The notes beneath the pieces are model-generated. The model made no database searches and was not told the origin of the DNA. It was given only the letters and a program-made list of their open reading frames with translations. Position numbers and translations under genes: made by a program. This document shows, in pieces, positions 37,137 to 46,762 of a stretch of DNA of 64,000 nt. How positions within the stretch are numbered: the first letter of the stretch is position 1; each line of letters opens with the position of its first letter. Origin of the DNA: Lamellibrachia columna (Eukaryota; Annelida; Polychaeta; Sabellida; Siboglinidae); NCBI GenBank assembly GCA_963662155.1, contig OY759269.1, positions 15,968,763 through 16,032,762 of the forward strand. The letters are read 5' to 3'.

Positions 37137-37613
37137 TCAGTACGATGTGCGATAGTGCGGTATACCCTTTTTCAGTAGGTTAAGCCAATCGAACACGCGA
37201 CAATCGTTAGCGACCAGATCGGTTCGGAAAGCGTTTACGAAAGTTCTCATAGGAGAACCGTTACAACGAAACATTATATAAGCTACACAATATTGTCCGC
37301 AAACGTTAGACAGTGGACTCTGAAGTCTCTTGCTATTATGAGTCCACGCGGAACAGTGTTCGTTCAAGAAGGTGCTGAACGCGGCGTGAAGGGGTGGCAG
37401 ACCGTACGAACAGAAGTATTCACCGCGTCCGTCGGAGGCCAGGTAAAGCGCTATCCAATGTTCGCCCGGTTCGTCGCCGTCGTCGGTGTTGCACACGAAG
37501 GCGATCGGCAAAGCGTCTATTGTTTTAGGCAGTCCGTCTTTGGGCACAACGCCACCAAAGACGGACGCAGTGTTCGGACGAGCCAGTAGACGAGCGATCT
37601 GCAGGGTGTCCAT
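37137..37613 (-). CDS. PRO: Adenain-like cysteine protease (virion maturation)
   Basis: 158 residues, C5 protease family, expected to cleave capsid precursors. His52 in EHWIALYL is the catalytic His. Gln98 (oxyanion) and Cys105 in NVCGQYC keep the seven-residue spacing seen in adenovirus protease. The third catalytic position, normally Asp or Glu before a small-Tyr/Phe-Gly motif, is Cys68 in FCSYGLPP. The gene begins one base after the end of the capsid gene and ends with TGA. The frame is otherwise intact and of usual length. Confidence 0.9.
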   Translation of the reverse strand: MDTLQIARLLARPNTASVFGGVVPKDGLPKTIDALPIAFVCNTDDGDEPGEHWIALYLASDGRGEYFCSYGLPPLHAAFSTFLNEHCSAWTHNSKRLQSPLSNVCGQYCVAYIMFRCNGSPMRTFVNAFRTDLVANDCRVFDWLNLLKKGIPHYRTSY

Positions 37614-37614
37614 C

Positions 37615-38931
37615 TCAGTAGTCGTAGATGACGTTGCGATTCTTGTCGATTTCCAACACGGATTCGAATTCGGCGTAGGCGACGACGTTCACGGTGGTGC
37701 GAAGCGCTTCTCGGAAATGAAATTCGATGCGCAGGTTGCCCTTTTGTACCAGATTGAAGCAGGGACCGTCGCACTGGTCGGGGATCAGGTCGAAGCAGAA
37801 GAAGGTGTAGCCGTCTCGGTAGTCGTCGCGAGTCAGATCGTTCCCTTCGTCCTGCCAGATCTTGCCGGTCGAGGTGAACAGGCCCGTGTAGCTCCTGACG
37901 AAGAGGTTTTCCTCGAAGTTGGGCTGGAAGGGCTTGGAGGGTATCTGACGTCCGTCCACGTACACCGAGTGGAAGCCTATGGCGTTGTTCTTGGCGTGGA
38001 ACGGGTTTTTGTCGTACGTGCCGTTGTAGGCGTCGTTGTCGATGCAGCACAGTACGAGACGTTTCGGCAGCGTGTTGAGGAACAGGTTCTTGTGCGTGTG
38101 CGACCGAGCTCCCGCGGGAATGGAGTACACCTTGACGCTGACAGGTCGTAACGAATATTTGACCGTGTTCTTCTCGAGCGTGTTGATGTGAGCCACCTGC
38201 ACGGCTGGGTTGAGGGTGGCCTTCTTGACGAACAAGGTTGCATTGACGATCGTTATCTTGTAATCGGGGGCCACTCCTCCGGACATCAACGCAAACGACG
38301 GCTTACTACGCACCAGTCGTATCTTGACGTCGACTCCGTTGATCAGGAATTTATCTTGCAAAAACATATCCACGTGGAGACGACCCATCATGTCGACCAC
38401 GCGACTGCCTGTTATGTACCCTCGTCGAGTCGTGAACCCGGGGTTAGGATCGGCTCCGTCTGCCAGCTCGGTGGCGTTCATGCGACTAGCCTTGTCCTTG
38501 TACCACAGCTGATTCGTCAGTTGCGTCGACTTGGCGCCGAGTCCTTGAGACAACAGTGTCTCTATGTAGGCTCGATATGCGTACGTGTCGGATGACTGGG
38601 TCACGAGCGTACCATTCAGGGAGACGTCGACCTGACTCCACAGCGAATGCAGCCAGTTGTTCACCGGTCCTACGGGCGCGGCCGCGTCGAGATCGTTTCC
38701 GTTGGGCTGCGTCACCTTCACCTGCACGTGTATCATCGTGTTGGCGAGATCTATGTAATCATCTCCCGAACCGGGGATGAAGAATTCTATCGGTCCTCCA
38801 GAGTCCAGAGAGGCCGTGGGTTGATGTTCCACCACGTGACTGGCGATGATGCAGTTCTGAGTGGGAGGCACGGTAAAGAGATCCAGCTCGCTCTTGACTC
38901 CCTCGCACGACTGTCTATGCACGAACGCCAT
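37615..38931 (-). CDS. MCP: Major capsid protein (double jelly roll)
   Basis: 438 residues. The start MAFVHRQSCEGVKSELDLF and the motif IEFFIPGSGDDYIDLANT (about 48-65) are hallmarks of Polinton and adintovirus major capsid proteins. NNWLHSLWSQVDVSLNG lies near 89-105. The protein is expected to trimerise into hexon-like capsomers. It is open throughout, with a length near the family norm. It overlaps the pX-like gene by 17 bp upstream and is followed by the protease gene, a common Polinton order. Confidence 0.92.
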   Translation of the reverse strand: MAFVHRQSCEGVKSELDLFTVPPTQNCIIASHVVEHQPTASLDSGGPIEFFIPGSGDDYIDLANTMIHVQVKVTQPNGNDLDAAAPVGPVNNWLHSLWSQVDVSLNGTLVTQSSDTYAYRAYIETLLSQGLGAKSTQLTNQLWYKDKASRMNATELADGADPNPGFTTRRGYITGSRVVDMMGRLHVDMFLQDKFLINGVDVKIRLVRSKPSFALMSGGVAPDYKITIVNATLFVKKATLNPAVQVAHINTLEKNTVKYSLRPVSVKVYSIPAGARSHTHKNLFLNTLPKRLVLCCIDNDAYNGTYDKNPFHAKNNAIGFHSVYVDGRQIPSKPFQPNFEENLFVRSYTGLFTSTGKIWQDEGNDLTRDDYRDGYTFFCFDLIPDQCDGPCFNLVQKGNLRIEFHFREALRTTVNVVAYAEFESVLEIDKNRNVIYDY

Positions 38932-39310
38932 TGTCGAATATGTCGATCTCTCGTTTCTTGGACGTCCGTCTCTTACGTCGAAACTTTACTGCAGTGATTC
39001 TCGCCTTCGCGGACGGTCGTTTTATACGTTTACCAGGGGGTGGTCGAAGACCTGTCAGCAAGGCATCGGTGACGCGTCGTTTGGCAGCCGTTTTTATGTT
39101 CTGGCCCGATAAGACGTCGCCGGCTATACGAACGCCTGTCTTCAACGCTCCCTTACCCAAAGCCACGGCACCTCTCTTGATGAGTGGCATGGCGCTGCGC
39201 AACAGACCGCTGAACAGACTACCCAGTCCGTGACCTCGCTGGTATTGCGCACCGGCGAAGTAGGGCAGCGCACCACCAGCCTGGCGCGCGTAATAATCGT
39301 TGTAGTTCAT
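38915..39310 (-). CDS. pX/core-like basic virion protein
   Basis: 131 residues. The N-terminus has RQAGGALPYF, a Gly-Gly site resembling adenain cleavage sites. A hydrophobic Gly-rich helix region follows (LGSLFSGLLRSAMPLIKRG), then a strongly basic C-terminus (KFRRKRRTSKKR). It resembles the adenovirus late L2 mu core protein group seen in adintoviruses. It probably binds DNA or membrane inside the particle after processing. Its start codon overlaps the stop of the penton-like gene (ATGA). Confidence 0.8.
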   Translation of the reverse strand: MNYNDYYARQAGGALPYFAGAQYQRGHGLGSLFSGLLRSAMPLIKRGAVALGKGALKTGVRIAGDVLSGQNIKTAAKRRVTDALLTGLRPPPGKRIKRPSAKARITAVKFRRKRRTSKKREIDIFDNGVRA

Positions 39311-40146
39311 TGGAACAGTCCGGTCTTGCGTCGACGAAAATGAAGCGTCACCGTCACTCGACCGTATTCGAATGGCACACGTTGACCCATGTCGTTTCTT
39401 ATATCCACTTCGATCGAGTGGAAGTTCGAGCGCAACAGAGGTATGTAGTGAACGTTAGTGAAACGTTCGGACACCCTGTCGCCGTGACGTCCGCTAATCG
39501 GAATGGATCGCAACAGGGGCGCGAGAGTGTCACCCACTACACGAGACTCCACGACGTCCGTGTAGACGTATAGGGTGTTGAACCCCTGCGTCATGTCCAC
39601 CACGTCGGTGGCCTCGATGTGGAAGGGGTACGAGGAGTCGGAAGTTCGAGAGTCGGAGACGAGTGATGACGCGGACGTAGTAGTAGTCGCCTCCGCTCCG
39701 GTGGCTACGGACTCGTGGAATCCTAACATGGAAGCAGTCGAACTGTGGTACGGTATGGTGAACGAGGTGTTCTCCGTCATGTGTAACGTCATTTTTTGAG
39801 TGACGGAACTATAGCTCATTTGTGCCCGTGTCTTCTCTGTTCTCAGACTGTACAGTCCGTTGTTGACGTGGTACATCAATGTTAACGGGTCGTCGTAATA
39901 CCCACACGACAATTTCGCACGCCGACTCACGTCGGGAACATCGATCTCGTTGAGAAATAACCAGACATCATTCTCCGTGACGTTGTACCAAGTGTGCGAA
40001 TACTGCATCTCTGTCAATCCACACTCACATTCACCGACCAGATCGATACGACGAGGTAAGTCCCTGGTGTAATGGGTCAAGGTGTTGTCGAGGTGCGTCT
40101 TCATAGAAGCGTTGCTAGGCAGCGTCATGTAGAAATCAGTCGCCAT
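39307..40146 (-). CDS. mCP: Minor capsid protein (penton-like, single jelly roll)
   Basis: 279 residues. The start MATDFYMTLPSNASMK and LPRRIDLVGECECGLTEMQY, then HTWYNV, are characteristic of Polinton penton-like proteins, expected at the fivefold vertices. The frame is complete. It overlaps the membrane-protein gene upstream by 11 bp and the pX-like gene by 4 bp, which suggests co-transcription. Confidence 0.88.
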   Translation of the reverse strand: MATDFYMTLPSNASMKTHLDNTLTHYTRDLPRRIDLVGECECGLTEMQYSHTWYNVTENDVWLFLNEIDVPDVSRRAKLSCGYYDDPLTLMYHVNNGLYSLRTEKTRAQMSYSSVTQKMTLHMTENTSFTIPYHSSTASMLGFHESVATGAEATTTTSASSLVSDSRTSDSSYPFHIEATDVVDMTQGFNTLYVYTDVVESRVVGDTLAPLLRSIPISGRHGDRVSERFTNVHYIPLLRSNFHSIEVDIRNDMGQRVPFEYGRVTVTLHFRRRKTGLFQ

Positions 40147-40468
40147 TGCGTCTCAACGTGGGATTGGGTAGTAGATAACCCAACGAACTACTCAACAGAG
40201 CCGTCCACAGATTAGAATCACCGTGACCGACAGTCAGGTTGTAGATGCTTATCACGATGACCGTGTACAAGATGACGACCTGACACAGAAACACTATCTC
40301 CTCTTTGGGACACTTGATGCCGAACAGATGCCAAGGAGTACTGTCGTTCGATGCGTCGGTACAATCCTCCTCCTCCTCTTCCTTCTTCTCCTCCTCCTCC
40401 TCCTCCTCCTCCTCTACGACGACAGTGTGCGGTGCCGTGTCTTGATCCATAATGACAATCCGTCTCAC
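40136..40468 (-). CDS. Conserved Polinton membrane protein
   Basis: 110 residues (start at 40468, or the Met seven codons later). An acidic Glu/Lys run (about 20-35) is followed by FGIKCPKEEIVF and one membrane segment (LCQVVILYTVIVISIYNLTV). The end is LWTALLSSSLGYLLPNPTL. This last block recurs in Polintons of many animals as I recall it; the role is unknown, possibly a virion membrane or assembly protein. Confidence 0.72.
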   Translation of the reverse strand: MRRIVIMDQDTAPHTVVVEEEEEEEEEKKEEEEEDCTDASNDSTPWHLFGIKCPKEEIVFLCQVVILYTVIVISIYNLTVGHGDSNLWTALLSSSLGYLLPNPTLRRNGD

Positions 40469-40480
40469 GTCGCTTAGTCT

Positions 40481-41530
40481 TTATAGCGAAGTGAGCGCCT
40501 TGGCATCGATCCAGCTGTTGAATTTGGACGAATATCCGAACCATTTCACCAAAGCATTCGTTCGAGCGCCGACCTTACGACGTTCCAGCACCGCTTCCAC
40601 TCGGAACACTTTATCGCTCGCTATCACCACTTTCTGCAGCTCCAGTTCGAAGAAGGTACCTTCCAGCACGTCGCCGAGATCGTCCCGCAGACGGTACACG
40701 GGCGGTTCGGAGGGATGAACTTCGTGCACGGTGAACACCTCTTCGCTCCAGTTCGTCTCGTAGCCCTTTTCGAACGTGCCTTTGTACTTGCTGACGCGCA
40801 CGCGATCCGACACGTTCAACTTGGGCGCACACTTACCGTCGTGTCCGTACAGACGTTGCCACACCGTTTCTTGATTCTTTGCAGCCACCTGTGACGGAGC
40901 CATACCGAGGCTGCGGTGGTGGATGTCGTTGTACGTTCGCACCAGATCCTGAAGGACGTCAATGTAACGCCACGACTGAACTTTCGTGAAGTAGTGCCAC
41001 ATGCGAGTCTTCAACGTCATGTTGAATCGTTCCACGACGCTCGCCTTCGTCTCCGCGTTGTGCGTGGCGAAGTGATGGACGCCTCGTTTTCGTAAGAGCG
41101 TCTGAACGGATTTATTCAGAAATTCCATTCCACGATCCGTCTGTAACGTCTGCGGCAGGTCGTCCGCGAACGCGATTCGCAGAGCGGCGACCAACGACGC
41201 GGCGGACTTGCTAGGCATAGGAACGCATCTGGCTCGTTTCGAAAATACGTCGATCGTTGTGAGGAGAAAGGTCATACCGTTGTTGTCGTCTTTCAACGTC
41301 GTCAGGTCGACGAGATCGGCCTGCCACTGTTGATTCATACCGCCCACGATGACGCGTCGTCTCTTGAAACGTCGTCTTGCTGGTTTGTGTAAGCTGTAGG
41401 CGTCCTGTTCCGACAACCATCGCGCGACTATTTTCCGAGGCGCGTGCGTGACGCGTCGCAAGGCGTCGACTCCTCCGTAACTGCCTACCTGACTCGGATC
41501 AAAATAGACCTTCTTCAGTCTCTTCGACAT
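40481..41530 (-). CDS. INT: Retroviral-type integrase with chromodomain
   Basis: 349 residues from MSKRLKKVYFDPSQ, which is the usual start of Polinton integrases; an open extension up to 41722 lacks family features. The catalytic triad is Asp72 (WQADLVDL), Asp132 (TDRGMEF) and Glu167 (ASVVERFN), a D-D-35-E spacing. The chromodomain-like end has ALVKWFGYSSKFNSWID. It should insert the element DNA. The frame is intact and ends in TAA. Confidence 0.93.
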   Translation of the reverse strand: MSKRLKKVYFDPSQVGSYGGVDALRRVTHAPRKIVARWLSEQDAYSLHKPARRRFKRRRVIVGGMNQQWQADLVDLTTLKDDNNGMTFLLTTIDVFSKRARCVPMPSKSAASLVAALRIAFADDLPQTLQTDRGMEFLNKSVQTLLRKRGVHHFATHNAETKASVVERFNMTLKTRMWHYFTKVQSWRYIDVLQDLVRTYNDIHHRSLGMAPSQVAAKNQETVWQRLYGHDGKCAPKLNVSDRVRVSKYKGTFEKGYETNWSEEVFTVHEVHPSEPPVYRLRDDLGDVLEGTFFELELQKVVIASDKVFRVEAVLERRKVGARTNALVKWFGYSSKFNSWIDAKALTSL

Positions 41531-41830
41531 CGTTAAAACAGAAGATCCGACGCGTTGACGGCGGTGACGTTGACGACTCCCGAGTACCGACGAACGACGA
41601 GGAGTGCACTGACGTATAGTAGAACGCACGTTATCGTTCCCACAATGGTGACGATCGAACAAAAGTCTGGCAACGAAACCATAGTCCGAATAACACCTGT
41701 TGTATAAGAACTCCGGCTGCAACGTCGCCGAGCAAGGTAAGTCCGCTAAACAATATCGAAGCGACGACGGAACGATGCGTGTCCTGCAGATCCGACGACA
41801 TGAGTGGGTTACGACTACGACGCAGTCTCC
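41531..41830. other. Spacer between integrase and upstream gene
   Basis: About 300 bp. A minus-strand frame (41631-41894) contains a hydrophobic stretch (VVASILFSGLTLLGDVAAGV) that could be a small membrane protein, but it overlaps the neighbouring gene for 64 bp. I give it low weight. Confidence 0.3.
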
Positions 41831-42562
41831 TTATAAGTCGACCCAGCGGGGTGGCGTGGATGTGGGATGTCGCGGACGAGCGAGGGGCGTCCAACGTAGA
41901 GATTTTCGCGCACTACCAACAGCACGCGGGGTAGTAGCAGACCGTCGAGAGAGAGAGTCCGTTTGTATGTAGGTTCTCCTGGCGACGTTACCGATCAACT
42001 CCATGGGTATGTTGACGGCACGGAGTTGCTTCGCGAGCGACCGCCAACCCGTTGGGGCGTCGGTCTTTCTCTTACGCAACAGATCGTGAACGAGATCCAC
42101 CGCGTTACTTCCCGCAATGGGAACACCCTCGTGCACGAGTTCGCCACGATCGCTCCACGCGACGTTTCTTTTGAGATGTTCCATTAATCGTCTGGCTTTG
42201 GCCTGCAGACTCTTGGGAACGGTGTCCAAGACGGTGGCCTCCAGTCGTCTAATAGGAGCATCCTCCTCCACCTTCTCCTCAACCCTCGCCTTTGACCCTT
42301 CCGTCGATTCGTTCACAGCGATCACGCGTATCGGTTCCTTGACGCGTTTATCGACCAGACCGTTGTACCGTTGCAACACCTGATTATACAGTGTTACCTT
42401 GGTCCCGTCGTCGAGGTCCTTTCTATCGAGGATGGTCTTCATCTCGTTGTCGAGGGCTTGCACTATCTTGCCTACGGTATCCGTTGGAGGAGGAGGAGGT
42501 TGCGAACGAAGCGTGTCCAACAATCGAGGGTCTACCAAAGCCATCTTTCGTGCGTGCTCCAT
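41831..42562 (-). CDS. Conserved Polinton protein of unknown function
   Basis: About 243 residues (the Met at 42544, MALVDPRLLDTL, is a likely start). Features are a Pro run (PPPPPTDTVGK), two helical blocks (IVQALDNEMKTILDRKDLDD; LYNQVLQRYNGLVDKRVK), and a C-terminal globular part with AWSDRGELVHEGVPIAGSN and DLVHDLLRKRK. The same layout occurs in other animal Polintons as I recall it. No catalytic motif is visible. It may be a virion scaffold or DNA-binding protein. Confidence 0.7.
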   Translation of the reverse strand: MEHARKMALVDPRLLDTLRSQPPPPPTDTVGKIVQALDNEMKTILDRKDLDDGTKVTLYNQVLQRYNGLVDKRVKEPIRVIAVNESTEGSKARVEEKVEEDAPIRRLEATVLDTVPKSLQAKARRLMEHLKRNVAWSDRGELVHEGVPIAGSNAVDLVHDLLRKRKTDAPTGWRSLAKQLRAVNIPMELIGNVARRTYIQTDSLSRRSATTPRAVGSARKSLRWTPLARPRHPTSTPPRWVDL

Positions 42563-42566
42563 GCGT

Positions 42567-42935
42567 CTAATTCCCGGTCAGCACCTGGCTAAGCAAGGGT
42601 AGCAAGACCGAACTCGCCAACGGCGCTAGGAAGGCCGATAGGAAACCTCCGCTCTGTCCCTCGCCAAACTGGGATTTCAGCAAGAGGCGTCTTCTCCGAG
42701 CAGCGGTCGTTTTTCTCTGAGCCAACTCGCGTAACTTCGTCTTGTATTTACCCAATCGTCGCCTCTGTAAAGCGGTCAATGGAATGTTCTTCGTTAGTAT
42801 GTTGTAAGCACACTCGGCTAGTGCGCACAACAGATCGGCTTCGGCGTTGGCGATGATGGCCTTTTTCACTCTGTTGTTCTTGTAGCGAGCCAGAGTCTGG
42901 ATGCACAAAATGTGTTTCCCCACGAGCTCAGACAT
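42567..42935 (-). CDS. Conserved small Polinton virion-like protein
   Basis: 122 residues. It has an N-terminal helical part (ALAECAYNILTKNIPLTALQ), a basic middle (AARRRRLLLKSQ), and after a Gly-Gly site (GQSGGFLSA) a hydrophobic tail (LAPLASSVLLPLLSQVL). The Gly-Gly site and amphipathic tail suggest processing by the adenain-like protease and membrane interaction, by analogy with adenovirus minor proteins (inference). Confidence 0.7.
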   Translation of the reverse strand: MSELVGKHILCIQTLARYKNNRVKKAIIANAEADLLCALAECAYNILTKNIPLTALQRRRLGKYKTKLRELAQRKTTAARRRRLLLKSQFGEGQSGGFLSAFLAPLASSVLLPLLSQVLTGN

Positions 42936-42971
42936 GGCGCGAATGAAGAGACGATTCGCGCGTTCGGTCTT

Positions 42972-43598
42972 TTATACCTTCGACAAGTACATGTACTGCA
43001 CGTCGTCGTCTGGAAAGATGGCCGTACGCAGACGCATGTCCTCGGGCGTGTCCTGTTTGAGATCGACCAATAGATAACCGTACGGTATCTTCGTGGCATC
43101 TTTAAAGGCCTCCTGCACGAATTTCGTGCGTCCCGGATACATCTGTCGAGCTAAGTGCGACATCTGCGTTGCATCGCGTGGATTTTTGAACACCACCATG
43201 TAGTGAGTGTTAAGACTGATGGTACGACTCTCTTTGTTTTTAGGGAACAGTTTCTGCACGAGATACAGCACGGACGTGTTCCTGTGGTGACTTTTTTTAG
43301 TAAACAAGGTCGTGACTCGCTCGTCCGTTTCCGCCATGAGATCGTCTATGACGATGAGGTTCCTCGTTGTCGATTCGAAAATGGATTCCGTTGGTAACCC
43401 CTCCTCGAATCGTACGTGAGTCAAGTCCGTTGTTGCGTAAGCCTCTTGCCATTCTCCGTAACACCACGTGATCTTTTCGGGGGGTGGATCGATCATCGCG
43501 GTTGCGTGATGTAACAGACGCGTCACGAACGTGCTCTTGCCGCATCCCGTCGGTCCGGCGACGACGCACGTGAAGGGATGTTTCCATCGCGCGTCCAT
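42972..43598 (-). CDS. ATP: Packaging ATPase (FtsK/HerA type)
   Basis: 208 residues. Walker A is GPTGCGKS at 15-22, Walker B LIVIDDL at 81-87, and a conserved block YLVQKLFP (about 116-123) precedes the arginine-rich region. Polinton ATPases are related to the adenovirus IVa2/A32 packaging enzymes and should pump DNA into the capsid. The frame is intact and ends in TAA. It sits just downstream of the polymerase gene. Confidence 0.92.
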   Translation of the reverse strand: MDARWKHPFTCVVAGPTGCGKSTFVTRLLHHATAMIDPPPEKITWCYGEWQEAYATTDLTHVRFEEGLPTESIFESTTRNLIVIDDLMAETDERVTTLFTKKSHHRNTSVLYLVQKLFPKNKESRTISLNTHYMVVFKNPRDATQMSHLARQMYPGRTKFVQEAFKDATKIPYGYLLVDLKQDTPEDMRLRTAIFPDDDVQYMYLSKV

Positions 43599-43996
43599 GA
43601 TCTGTTATGACAGACTACCGAACCGCGTCGCCTTATCTACACGCTCGTCGGACCCGTGCTCAATCTGTCCTCGTGCACCACGCGTTTGGCGTAGAAGTAG
43701 GTGAGAGCCGCTCGTTCCTGCACGTACGTCATCACGGCCGATTTATACACCCGGAACCCGCGGTTCTTTCCGCTTCCACTCCGACGACTGGTGAGCACCT
43801 CCAGGAACGTCTCCTTGTCGATGGTGTTGTGACGTTTGCTCAGACCTTTGGTGCTGTACTTGTCGGTGGGTCCGAAACAATAGTACGTCTTGCTACACAA
43901 CCCCACGAATCCGTCGCCCGACCATTCTACCTTGAACAGTCCCGGAGTCCTCTTGTCGAACGCTCGTCGCGTCTTGCAGCACTCTTCGTCTCCGAT

Positions 43997-46762
43997 TCAC
44001 TGTCTGTCGGAGAGTCGACAGCGCACGTACTCGTCCCGATGCTCGTCGCAACATTCCGACGGGAGCCATTCGGATCGATGTCGAAAATAATGTTCTCGCA
44101 GTGCAGGGGTCACGAGGGCATCGACTGACTCGTCGGCCAAGGCCAAATAGGCACTGTCCGTATCCATCTCGCAGTACTGGAACAGAGGACGCTCCACGTA
44201 TCTGTCGATGAAGTCGTAATAGAACTGCAACATGCGCATCTTGGCGTACTGCAGAACGAAGAATCCCACGTGTATAGGCAAGGCATACGTCACTGTTCTC
44301 TTGCTCATCTCTATCTCGTACGCATCGTCGACGACGACGTCGAGTTGTCGGAATCGACGATCGTTGACCAGGCGCGATGCCACCTTCTCCGTGCAGTAGT
44401 TGACGTCACGATGCCGATCCACGTTGGTGATGGTCTTTCCGTAGCCTGAGTTCCCCAGCAACTTCATGGTGTCAGCGATGATGGCCCTGTCTCGGTGGAC
44501 GTCTCCCTCGCGTCTGGCCTCGGACACAGCATCGCCGAACCGACGGAAGCACGGAATCGGATCGTATTCGATGACCTGATAGACGTGTAACACCTCGAGA
44601 CCTTGGTCCAGATACCATCGCAACAGAGGCGTGACGAGCAGTATCTTATCGCCGTAATAACTGCCCACGAGCATGCGTCTCGGAGTCGTCATGATGTTGT
44701 GCTCTTCGGCGTATCGACGCATGAACGAACCGAGATCCTCGCGCGTCAGACTGATGTTCTTGAACACGGGCTGCATCTCGGCGAAGTGATCACGCAGTTC
44801 TTCAGGCACGCAAATGTCACACTCGATCATGCCGAACACGGTTCCGTCGCGCACACCGCTCAGGATTTGTTGCGAAGTCATCGTCCACTGAACGTGTCGA
44901 CGTCGTCGCGAGAACGCGGCGTCTAGACACCGTTTTACGTGCGGATCTCGTCTCATCTTTTTCCACTCGCATTTCCACAGCTCGACGACCTTGACGAAGT
45001 GACGTAGGTGGGCGGTGGTCTTTCGGGTCTCGACGAGCAGTTCGGCCATGGTTTTCCCGTTGACGGAATTGACCTCTGCTTGAATGCACGGACAGCCGTG
45101 GAAGAAACAACCTTGGAACTGATAAGCCGTCTTCGTCTCGCTGCACCATCCATCCACCCGATGTTTACCTCTCCGATTCTCTCGTCCGTTGGTCTGATGT
45201 CGTATGGAAAGTCCCGTGCGTTCGGATTCCCACGTCAGCCATTCCGAGGCCATCTGTCCGTACAGCTGAGCCGATTCGGGACGGAAGTCGTTCTCAACCC
45301 GTCGTCGCGTGTACCAGCCCATAGGCATGTCTTGCATGAGCGACCATAGATACAGAGCGTTCGCGTCGTATCCGACGATCGATCGACACGGATGGGCCGT
45401 CTCTCCGTACTCGTTTCGACGTAGCGCGGTGATCGCCTTCTCGTGATAGCGGTGAAATATGATCGACGGACCACCACAAATGTTATCTTTGACGAGATCG
45501 TGCAGATCTTTGTGTTTCTCGTTGAAGATGGTAAGGTAGGTCTTCTCGGGAAGGTCGTTGAACAGGTACAGCAAGGTCAGACCGGGTACGCTGATGCCTT
45601 GCTTGAACATGTCTATTCCACGCTGTTGATAGAAGTCAAACTGTCGCTCGACGGCCTGCAGAAAGGGAACCACGTCCCTGTTGTTGTACCAGACGAGAAA
45701 GTCGCGCAACGTCGTCATACCGTTGTCGCGCCATGCCTCCTGACAACTGACGTAATCCCCGTCGGAAATACCTTCGTTCTTCAGTCGACTGAAGAAGGCC
45801 TCTTTCGGTGGTAGAACGGTATCGTCGAGCCTCTCCAGTCGATCCATGTACTCGTACGGGAAATGACCTTTCGTCACCTCGCACTCGTACGCTTTCAGAT
45901 ACTTGGCGTAACTGAACCCGGGAGCAAGGTAGTTGGTCATGTCTAGGAATTTCAGCTGATCCGTCGAAAGACACATGAAAGCGTTGTTGCGCTTGATGAC
46001 GAAAAACGATCCGACACCCTCGTTCTCTTCTTCGTCTTCTTCTTCTTCTTCCTCTTGCTTCCTCTCTTCTCGTTCCTCTGTCTTTGCAACATCGGTCAGG
46101 AAGTAGGGTACGAGGAACTGTTTGACGATATTGAGATCGTACTGACCCGAATTGAACCCGACGACGGGTAACTGATGCATCCATCCATACAGTTGTTTCA
46201 TCAGCTTTTTGTACGGATTTTTTGTACGTCGACTTTTCTTGTCGTTGGCTGCTCTCGTAGTCTCCTCTTGCGCATCCCATCGCGTCGATGCTTCCGCAAG
46301 TTGTTCCAACACGTTCTCGTACGAGTCTTTGATGCTGTCGTACGCGGCGTCGCTCATCGACGTCAGAATGGTCATCATGTCGATCACCAACTTGTTGGAG
46401 TCTCCGTTCGTGACGAGACATTTCACTCGCTCGTGTCCTGGTACGTTTGATGCCACGCTGACGCTCAACGGAACGTGACGCGCGACCCAGTGAACCTCGC
46501 TGTTAGACGGAAGTTGTTCGGTGTCGAACCAACATTCGAAATCAAAAGTGGCCCGATACGGGTAGTACCGCAACGATTCGTCCACTCGGATGTTCTCGTC
46601 GTCCAGTCGTTCGAATATCGACGGAGTCGAATGGTACACGCCTCCCGGAAAGACTCGACGTACAGCACCCGTACACGTGCTCTCGTGTACACGTAGGTTC
46701 CATGTGCGTTTCCACAACGAGTTGCATGTCCGACATCTGTACGAGTGGCAGTACATGCGCAC
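43997..46762 (-). CDS. DNA polymerase B catalytic core, open 921-codon segment
   Basis: The longest open piece of the broken polymerase gene. Exonuclease I acids are Asp74 and Glu76. Palm motif A lies near residue 470, motif B near 780 and motif C (MDTDS) near 870. The zinc-binding-looking start (YRCRTCNSLWKRT, then HESTC) is normal for this position in Polinton polymerases. It ends at TGA 43997-43999, but the same frame continues with recognisable polymerase tail. Confidence 0.9.
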   Translation of the reverse strand: MRMYCHSYRCRTCNSLWKRTWNLRVHESTCTGAVRRVFPGGVYHSTPSIFERLDDENIRVDESLRYYPYRATFDFECWFDTEQLPSNSEVHWVARHVPLSVSVASNVPGHERVKCLVTNGDSNKLVIDMMTILTSMSDAAYDSIKDSYENVLEQLAEASTRWDAQEETTRAANDKKSRRTKNPYKKLMKQLYGWMHQLPVVGFNSGQYDLNIVKQFLVPYFLTDVAKTEEREERKQEEEEEEDEEENEGVGSFFVIKRNNAFMCLSTDQLKFLDMTNYLAPGFSYAKYLKAYECEVTKGHFPYEYMDRLERLDDTVLPPKEAFFSRLKNEGISDGDYVSCQEAWRDNGMTTLRDFLVWYNNRDVVPFLQAVERQFDFYQQRGIDMFKQGISVPGLTLLYLFNDLPEKTYLTIFNEKHKDLHDLVKDNICGGPSIIFHRYHEKAITALRRNEYGETAHPCRSIVGYDANALYLWSLMQDMPMGWYTRRRVENDFRPESAQLYGQMASEWLTWESERTGLSIRHQTNGRENRRGKHRVDGWCSETKTAYQFQGCFFHGCPCIQAEVNSVNGKTMAELLVETRKTTAHLRHFVKVVELWKCEWKKMRRDPHVKRCLDAAFSRRRRHVQWTMTSQQILSGVRDGTVFGMIECDICVPEELRDHFAEMQPVFKNISLTREDLGSFMRRYAEEHNIMTTPRRMLVGSYYGDKILLVTPLLRWYLDQGLEVLHVYQVIEYDPIPCFRRFGDAVSEARREGDVHRDRAIIADTMKLLGNSGYGKTITNVDRHRDVNYCTEKVASRLVNDRRFRQLDVVVDDAYEIEMSKRTVTYALPIHVGFFVLQYAKMRMLQFYYDFIDRYVERPLFQYCEMDTDSAYLALADESVDALVTPALREHYFRHRSEWLPSECCDEHRDEYVRCRLSDRQ

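Noticed and set aside
37486..38151. 221-codon plus-strand frame opposite the capsid gene
   Set aside because: The antisense of a conserved capsid protein; it has no recognised family.
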